A stretch of DNA of 12,004 bases from an uncultured Lachnospiraceae bacterium (GTDB lineage: Bacteria > Bacillota > Clostridia > Lachnospirales > Lachnospiraceae): contig CADBTX010000058.1 in NCBI GenBank assembly GCA_902797705.1, forward strand, positions 1-12,004, in the 5' to 3' direction. A model generated the notes under the pieces. It searched no databases. It saw nothing but the letters and a program-made list of their open reading frames with translations, and was not told where the DNA came from. Below are positions 7,125 through 12,004 of the stretch, in pieces. Within the stretch, counting starts at the first letter, position 1, and every line of letters begins with the position of its first letter. The translations under genes were made by a program, and so were the position numbers.

Positions 7125-8097
7125 GTATATTAAGAAAAATTTCAGACGCTGGTCCATTATGGGTGAACGCCCTTCTTTCGGATTTGCGGTTTCGGAACTT
7201 GCAAAGGAAGATGACAGTGTTATGGTGGTGGCTGCCGATGTAGTAAATTCCGCCGGTCTTGACCGGATGAGGAATGAGATGCCGGAGAGGGTGATAAATA
7301 CCGGTATCGCCGAGCAGAACATGATGGGTATAGCCACAGGTCTTGCCAGCGAGGGATATACTGTTTTCACCACATCCTTTGCGCCCTTTCAGGCAATGAG
7401 ATGTTTAGAGCAGATAAGGGTCAATCAGGGATACATGGGACAGAAGCTCATAATGGCGGGACTCGCTTCGGGAGTGGCTTACGGTGAACTTGGATTCACC
7501 CATTGCTGCATCGAGGATGTTGCGCTCTTAAGGTCCATTCCGAATATTGCGGTGGTGGTGCCTGCCGACTGCACAGAGACTGTTAAACTCACCTTTGCCG
7601 CGGCGGCATACGACGGACCGGTCTATATCAGGCTCATGGATAAGACTAACGTTCCAATGGTGTATAATGAGGATTATGAGCTTCAGATAGGCAGGGCTGT
7701 TCCCCTTCTGGAGGGAGGAGAGCTGGCTCTCATTGCAAACGGCCCCATGGTATACCAGGCGCTTCAGGCCGCAAAGAGATGGAATGAGGAGAACGGAATA
7801 AAGGCCTCGGTCTATGACATGCACACCGTAAAGCCGCTGGACAGCGAGCTTCTTGATAGATTAAAGGATATGAAGGCCGTGATCACGGTGGAGGAACACA
7901 GTATCGTAGGCGGACTTGGCAGCGCGGTTGCGGAATATTACGCGAACTTAAGGAACAGGCCTCCTGTTGTCAGGATGGGCATTCCCGATGAGTACTGCCA
8001 CGGCGCTTCACATGAGTTCATACTGAAAAAATACGGTCTCACCGCCGATGGGATATATGACAGGATGAAGGAAATCATTAAGGAGGAAATAGGATGA
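7117..8097 (+). CDS. transketolase, C-terminal (pyrimidine-binding) subunit
   Basis: A 326-residue partner of the preceding protein, with the transketolase pyrimidine-binding and C-terminal domains. VINTGIAEQNMMGIA at 59-73 contains E66, the position of the conserved glutamate that activates thiamine pyrophosphate; FTTSFAPFQAMRCLEQIR at 84-101 and GFTHCCIEDVALLRSIPN at 126-143 are further family signatures. The last third (EEHSIVGGLGSAVAEYY and an IWxG-like end region) is the usual C-terminal domain. A GGGGG stretch six bases upstream serves as ribosome site. The 3' end overlaps the carrier-protein start as ATGA (8094-8097), which implies translational coupling. Deoxyxylulose-phosphate synthase and pyruvate dehydrogenase E1 beta share this fold, but the order of motifs and the split N-half fit transketolase better. 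Confidence 0.92.
   Translation: MPEYIKKNFRRWSIMGERPSFGFAVSELAKEDDSVMVVAADVVNSAGLDRMRNEMPERVINTGIAEQNMMGIATGLASEGYTVFTTSFAPFQAMRCLEQIRVNQGYMGQKLIMAGLASGVAYGELGFTHCCIEDVALLRSIPNIAVVVPADCTETVKLTFAAAAYDGPVYIRLMDKTNVPMVYNEDYELQIGRAVPLLEGGELALIANGPMVYQALQAAKRWNEENGIKASVYDMHTVKPLDSELLDRLKDMKAVITVEEHSIVGGLGSAVAEYYANLRNRPPVVRMGIPDEYCHGASHEFILKKYGLTADGIYDRMKEIIKEEIG
8081..8086 (+). promoter_or_regulatory. consensus ribosome binding site of the acyl carrier protein
   Basis: AGGAGG, a perfect Shine-Dalgarno core, lies seven bases before the ATG at 8094, inside the end of the transketolase gene. It is the strongest site in the window and suits a carrier protein that is usually needed in excess over its enzymes. 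Confidence 0.7.
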
Positions 8098-8330
8098 CGA
8101 ACAGAGAAAAATATGTAAATGCATTTGTTGAAAGTCTTGATGTTACCGAGGAGGAAACAGCAGGATTAAAATATCAGGATATCCCTGCCTGGGATTCCGT
8201 AGGACACATGGGGCTTGTAGCCGAGATCGAGGATGCCTTCGACATCCAGTTTGAGACTGATGATATAGTTGAATTCGGTTCCTTTGAAAAGGGAATAGAG
8301 ATACTTAAGAAGTACGGGATAGAGATTTGA
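8094..8330 (+). CDS. acyl carrier protein
   Basis: A 78-residue acidic protein of standard carrier-protein length. PAWDSVGHMGLVAEIEDAF (residues 31-49) holds the phosphopantetheine attachment site: S35 in D-S-V, followed by the family's hydrophobic helix II pattern, then FDIQFETDDI before helix III and a C-terminal helix ending at residue 78. Once modified by a phosphopantetheinyl transferase (not in the window), it would carry an acyl group as a thioester. It overlaps the transketolase stop by 4 bases and the ligase start by 4 bases, so it is embedded between a carbon-transfer enzyme and its probable loading enzyme. The sequence is divergent from a typical housekeeping fatty-acid AcpP (DSVGHM instead of DSLDTV), which supports a dedicated pathway carrier. 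Confidence 0.92.
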   Translation: MTNREKYVNAFVESLDVTEEETAGLKYQDIPAWDSVGHMGLVAEIEDAFDIQFETDDIVEFGSFEKGIEILKKYGIEI

Positions 8331-9760
8331 ATAAAGCCGGTAAAGTGTGGGATCTCGGAAAATACGGATCCAATATCTGTCTGACCGGAGAAAAAGGAGA
8401 TGAATACACTTATTCCGATGTGCAGGACATTGCTTCGGACATAGCCGGCAGCATCGGTAACAGGGTTCTTCTTTTTCAGTTATGCAGAAATGTTCCTGAG
8501 AGCATCATAGGATATATCGCATTTCTGAATCACGGCATTGTGCCTGCGATGCTTACGGATCAGACTGACAGGTCTTTATTAAAGAGGCTGGTGGAAAGCT
8601 ACGGACCTTCATATTTCTGGGCTCCGGAGGATCTGAAGGATATGGTGGAGGAACTTGGGTACGAAAATGTATCCGGGTTTGGTTCCTATGCCCTTTTTTC
8701 TTCCGGAAAGGTACCCCCCTGCCCTTTAAGTGAGGATCTGGCTCTTCTGCTCACAACTTCAGGATCCACCGGCAGTCCGAAGTTCGTGCGCCAGACCTAC
8801 CGGAATATCATTTCAAATACCGATGCCATAACGGAGTATCTTGAGATCACAGAGGAAGAAAGACCCATCACCACACTTCCAATGAATTATACCTACGGCC
8901 TTTCAATAATAAACAGCCATCTTATGAAGGGTGCTGAGATACTTGTTACGGAAAAGAGTATAATGCAGAAGGAGTTTTGGGAATTCTTCAGGAGTAAGGA
9001 AGCCACCTCCTTCGGAGGGGTGCCCTACACCTATGAAATGCTTGATAAGCTCAGGTTTTACAGGATGGAGCTTCCGTCTCTAAGGACCATGACACAGGCA
9101 GGAGGAAAGTTAAACGTAGAACTGCATGAAAAGGTCGCCCGCTTTGCATTGGACACAGGCAGGAGATTCTATGTGATGTACGGCCAGTGTGAGGCCACTG
9201 CCAGAATGGGATATCTTCCTTACGCGAGATCCCTTGAAAAGAAGGGCTCCATGGGAATAGCCATTCCCGGAGGAAAGTTCAGTCTTTTGGACGAAGAGGG
9301 CCGTGAGATCACATCACCGGGGGTTACCGGGGAGCTTATCTATGAAGGGGAGAATGTCACTCCCGGTTATTCAGAGTGCGCAGACGACCTTATTCTCGGT
9401 GACGAGAGAAGCGGCAGGCTGGAAACCGGTGATATGGCCTATTTCGATGAAGAAGGATTTTATTACATCTCCGGACGGAAGAAGCGTTTCTTAAAGATAT
9501 ACGGAAACCGTGTGAACCTTGATGAAACGGAAAGGCTAATTAAGGACCGGTTCGGGATCATGGTGGCCTGCGCCGGAAAGGATGATCACATGTTCATCTT
9601 TCTCACGGAGGAGGACATGAAGGATAAGGTGAGAGACTACGTGATAGAGATGACGAAGATCAATAGAAAAGCCTTTTCTTCAGTGATCCTTCAGGAAATA
9701 CCCATGACTTCCTCAGGAAAGATAAAGTACGCAGGATTGGAGAGATATTATGACATTTGA
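8327..9760 (+). CDS. AMP-forming acyl-acid ligase (ANL superfamily)
   Basis: A 477-residue adenylate-forming enzyme, at the short end of the family. Motifs in order are the phosphate loop TTSGSTGSPK (143-152), the adenine/acyl-pocket region MYGQCEAT (284-291), TGD (367-369) with the hinge-region strand SGRKKRFLKIYGNRV (382-396), and the C-terminal catalytic lysine in SSGKIK (K465). Such enzymes activate a carboxylic acid as acyl-AMP and pass it to CoA or a carrier-protein thiol. Lying immediately after a carrier protein, it is most likely an acyl-ACP ligase that loads that carrier. The start is a TTG at 8327 that overlaps the carrier stop as TTGA, with a weak GGGA site at 8316-8319; the next in-frame alternative is a GTG at 8345. 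The acid is unknown. No condensation or thiolation domain is fused, so this is not a modular peptide synthetase. Confidence 0.9.
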   Translation: MNKAGKVWDLGKYGSNICLTGEKGDEYTYSDVQDIASDIAGSIGNRVLLFQLCRNVPESIIGYIAFLNHGIVPAMLTDQTDRSLLKRLVESYGPSYFWAPEDLKDMVEELGYENVSGFGSYALFSSGKVPPCPLSEDLALLLTTSGSTGSPKFVRQTYRNIISNTDAITEYLEITEEERPITTLPMNYTYGLSIINSHLMKGAEILVTEKSIMQKEFWEFFRSKEATSFGGVPYTYEMLDKLRFYRMELPSLRTMTQAGGKLNVELHEKVARFALDTGRRFYVMYGQCEATARMGYLPYARSLEKKGSMGIAIPGGKFSLLDEEGREITSPGVTGELIYEGENVTPGYSECADDLILGDERSGRLETGDMAYFDEEGFYYISGRKKRFLKIYGNRVNLDETERLIKDRFGIMVACAGKDDHMFIFLTEEDMKDKVRDYVIEMTKINRKAFSSVILQEIPMTSSGKIKYAGLERYYDI

Positions 9761-10835
9761 GAGCTTTCTCGAGTCGGGACCCTATGAAAAGGACAGGATC
9801 CGGAAGAAGGCCATGCTGGATGAAAGGACGGCCTGCCTTACGGAGCATCACAGGAAGAACTGCGGGAAGTATGCCCTCATGCTTGACGTGATCGGGTTTA
9901 AGAGCGCCTCATCCTATACGGAGGCGCCCTTTCTGCCTGTACGTTTATTTAAGGAACTGGAATTACGCTCAGTGCCGGAGGATCAGGTGGTAAAGACCAT
10001 GACCAGTTCCGGTACCACGGGGCAGATGGTAAGCCGCATCTTCCTTGACAGGACCACCTCCTCAAACCAGCAGAAGGCCATGGTGAAGATAGTATCCGAT
10101 TTTCTAGGTTCCTCCCGGCTTCCGATGATAATAATCGACTGCCCCGGGGTGGTGAAGAACCGTAACCTCTTTTCCGCAAGAGGGGCCGGGGTGCTTGGCT
10201 TCTCCATTTTCGGATCAAAGAAGATATACGCACTGGATGATGACATGAAGCTGAATGTGGAGGCCTTAAAGGGCTTCCTTGATGAGCATAAGGGCGAAAA
10301 GATACTGCTTTTCGGATTTACCTTTATGATATGGCAGCATTTCTACATGGAACTTCTTAAGGAGAAGGAAAAGGGCGTAAGCTTTGATCTTTCCAAGGGT
10401 ATCATGATACACGGCGGAGGGTGGAAAAAGCTTAAGGATTCTGCCGTGAGCCATGACGAGTTTCACAGAGCCCTGCATGAGGTCTGCGGTATAGAACGCA
10501 TACACGATTATTACGGCATGGCCGAGCAGACCGGCTGCATTTATATGGAGTGCGAATGCGGACACCTCCACGCCTCGGTCTTTTCGGATGTCCTGATCCG
10601 GAGGCCTGAGGATTTTTCCCTCTGCGATATGAATGAAGAAGGGATAATCCAGGTTATTTCCACCATTCCCGAGTCCTATCCCGGACACAGTCTTTTAACG
10701 GAGGACACCGGAATGATACTGGGGGAGGATGACTGCCCCTGCGGAAGAAAGGGAAAGTATTTCTCCATAACAGGAAGGCTTAAGAATGCGGAGATAAGGG
10801 GGTGCAGCGATACCTATGCAGACAGTCTTAAATAA
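9750..10835 (+). CDS. LuxE-like acyl-protein synthetase
   Basis: A 361-residue LuxE-family protein, close to the length of bacterial LuxE (about 370). TMTSSGTTGQ at 83-92 is the ATP-contacting loop, HGGGWK at 221-226 and HDYYGMAEQTG at 252-262 are adenylation-domain signatures, and CEC (268-270) and CPCGR (329-333) give a cysteine pair set that may bind zinc. C352, nine residues before the end in AEIRGC, sits where LuxE of luminous bacteria has its acyl-accepting cysteine near the C terminus. LuxE activates an acid as acyl-AMP and passes it, through its own cysteine, to LuxC for reduction to an aldehyde. It overlaps the ligase by 11 bases and the reductase start by 20. A GGAGAG site at 9739-9744 precedes the ATG. 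Confidence 0.88.
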   Translation: MTFESFLESGPYEKDRIRKKAMLDERTACLTEHHRKNCGKYALMLDVIGFKSASSYTEAPFLPVRLFKELELRSVPEDQVVKTMTSSGTTGQMVSRIFLDRTTSSNQQKAMVKIVSDFLGSSRLPMIIIDCPGVVKNRNLFSARGAGVLGFSIFGSKKIYALDDDMKLNVEALKGFLDEHKGEKILLFGFTFMIWQHFYMELLKEKEKGVSFDLSKGIMIHGGGWKKLKDSAVSHDEFHRALHEVCGIERIHDYYGMAEQTGCIYMECECGHLHASVFSDVLIRRPEDFSLCDMNEEGIIQVISTIPESYPGHSLLTEDTGMILGEDDCPCGRKGKYFSITGRLKNAEIRGCSDTYADSLK

Positions 10836-12004
10836 AGTGGAATTCTTATCGGGAAGCATGGATTCCTTAACCGGTGCTTCTCCGAAGGCTCCCCTGACTC
10901 CCTTTAACGATGACGTGACCGCCTTCCTTGAGGATGTTTCAAAGATACTAATGAAAAAGAAGGAGGCAAAGCAGTATCCGGATGTCATAACCTTTGCTTT
11001 CTTTATCAGGAAGAGCTCCATAAGCTCCCTTCGGAAAAAAAGCGGCGTGGATGACGGCTTATTCCGCCTGGGACGGGGCCTGGCCTTTCATATCGCGCCT
11101 TCAAACGTTCCCGTGAATTTCGCCTATTCCCTGGCGGCAGGCCTGCTTTCCGGAAATATGAACATAGTCAGGGTCCCTTCAAAGGACTTTGAACAGGTAC
11201 ACATCATAGCTGAGGCTATAAACCGCGGTCTTGAAGAGCATCCGGAAATGGAGGGCTTTGTAAATCTCGTAAGATATGAGAGGGACAGGGAGATAAACGA
11301 TTTCTTTTCGGGGATAGCCGATATACGTGTGATCTGGGGAGGGGATACGACCATAAGGGAATTAAGGAGATCCCCTCTGCCTCCGAGATCCACGGAGATA
11401 ACCTTTGCGGACAGGTATTCTCTCGCGGTGATAGACAGTGAAAAGTATCTGGAGATAACGGACAAAGAGCGGACAGCGGAGGACTTCTATAACGATACTT
11501 TTCTTTCGGACCAGAATGCCTGCACAAGTCCCAGGATGATCATCTGGACAGGAAAGAAGATCCCTGAAGCAAAGAAGATATTCTGGGAGGAAGAGAGAAA
11601 GACCGCAAAGAAGAAATATACGCTTCAGCCCATACAGGCCGTAAACAAATTAAACAGCATGTATCTCCTTGGAGCCGCAGTGAAGGGCTGCAGGGTTGAA
11701 GACCATGAGGACAATCTTATCATACGGATCCGGGTGGATGAGCCTCTGCCGGAACTCATGGATCACAGGGATAACAGCGGATACTTCTTTGAATATGACT
11801 GCAATGACTTGATGAAGCTCCGTCCTCTCCTCAACGACATCCGCTGTCAGACCATAGGTTATATCGGGGATAAAGAGATGTTCCGTCCTCTTCTCGAGTC
11901 CGGGATAAAGGGCGTTGACAGGATAGTTCCCGTGGGAAGCACCATGGATTTTGCCCTTATATGGGACGGTTATGATCTTATACGGCAGATGACGAGAACC
12001 GTAA
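10816..12004 (+). CDS. LuxC-like acyl-CoA/acyl-protein reductase, cut by the right edge
   Basis: A reading frame of 396 codons stays open to the last base. It shows the aldehyde-dehydrogenase-like LuxC fold: a nucleotide-binding stretch GLAFHIAPSNVPVNFAYSLA (88-107), NIVRVPSKDF (116-125), a possible ITFADRYSLAVID strand around 195-207, and SDQNACTSPR at 231-240 with C236 as the probable catalytic cysteine. The end region DRIVPVGSTMDFALIWDGYD (368-387) is the usual LuxC C-terminal signature, so only a few codons should be missing. The enzyme reduces an activated acyl group to an aldehyde with NADPH. The start is uncertain: ATG 10816 (20-base overlap with LuxE, poorly spaced GGGGG site) or ATG 10858 (GGGAAG three to four bases upstream). 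The tight pairing with LuxE matches fatty-acid reductase complexes, but no luxA, luxB or luxD is seen. Confidence 0.88.
   Translation, partial: MQTVLNKVEFLSGSMDSLTGASPKAPLTPFNDDVTAFLEDVSKILMKKKEAKQYPDVITFAFFIRKSSISSLRKKSGVDDGLFRLGRGLAFHIAPSNVPVNFAYSLAAGLLSGNMNIVRVPSKDFEQVHIIAEAINRGLEEHPEMEGFVNLVRYERDREINDFFSGIADIRVIWGGDTTIRELRRSPLPPRSTEITFADRYSLAVIDSEKYLEITDKERTAEDFYNDTFLSDQNACTSPRMIIWTGKKIPEAKKIFWEEERKTAKKKYTLQPIQAVNKLNSMYLLGAAVKGCRVEDHEDNLIIRIRVDEPLPELMDHRDNSGYFFEYDCNDLMKLRPLLNDIRCQTIGYIGDKEMFRPLLESGIKGVDRIVPVGSTMDFALIWDGYDLIRQMTRTV

Noticed and set aside
8094..9760. Nonribosomal peptide synthetase module (ligase plus carrier)
   Set aside because: The ligase and carrier are free-standing and there is no condensation or thioesterase domain in the window; a stand-alone acyl-ACP loading pair fits better.
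9750..12004. Bioluminescence (lux) operon
   Set aside because: Only LuxE- and LuxC-like genes are present; no luxA, luxB or luxD, and the neighbours are glycan, transketolase and ACP genes.
1..12004. CRISPR arrays, tRNA or rRNA genes, insertion sequences
   Set aside because: No regularly spaced repeats, no cloverleaf-like stretch, no transposase-like protein or terminal inverted repeats were noticed, and almost all bases are in supported genes.

Overview
This window looks like part of a surface-polysaccharide or specialised glycoconjugate biosynthesis locus from a Gram-positive, Clostridia-like bacterium, most plausibly Lachnospiraceae. That placement is an inference from strong Shine-Dalgarno sites, heavy use of AGG/AGA and ATA codons, moderate GC, a TTG start, and the flavour of the proteins. 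I did no taxonomic search. All twelve genes are on the + strand and are packed almost end to end. The longest gap is 94 bases (468-561).

Layout. (1) Bases 3-467 hold the C-terminal end of a CapA-type (poly-gamma-glutamate/capsule) metallophosphatase-like protein cut by the left edge. It is clearly more AT-rich (about 36% GC by hand count over 420 nt) than what follows (mostly 43-53% in the lines sampled). (2) Bases 562-4250 hold three genes of glycan-locus character: a GT-B-like capsule-type glycosyltransferase, a long GNAT-like acetyltransferase and a radical SAM protein with an N-terminal Rossmann-like domain. (3) Bases 4294-12004 hold nine genes in a nearly overlapping run: an L-fucose-isomerase-family protein, a FabZ-like hot-dog dehydratase, a two-subunit transketolase, an acyl carrier protein, an AMP-forming ligase, a LuxE-like acyl-protein synthetase and a LuxC-like acyl reductase that runs off the right edge only a few codons before its expected end.

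How they may work together (inference). The ligase activates a carboxylic acid and loads it on the dedicated carrier protein. The dehydratase may edit the carrier-bound chain. LuxE and LuxC reduce the acyl group to an aldehyde. The split transketolase could then join a two-carbon ketol unit to that aldehyde, giving a 2-keto-3-hydroxy product, and the fucose-isomerase-like protein could convert ketose to aldose (or prepare the ketose donor). The product would be an unusual chain-extended sugar or acyl-sugar, attached by the glycosyltransferase and decorated by the GNAT and radical SAM proteins. None of these substrates can be read from the sequence. No luciferase genes or LuxD thioesterase are in the window, so bioluminescence is not suggested. 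No rRNA, tRNA, CRISPR array, insertion sequence or convincing terminator was found.
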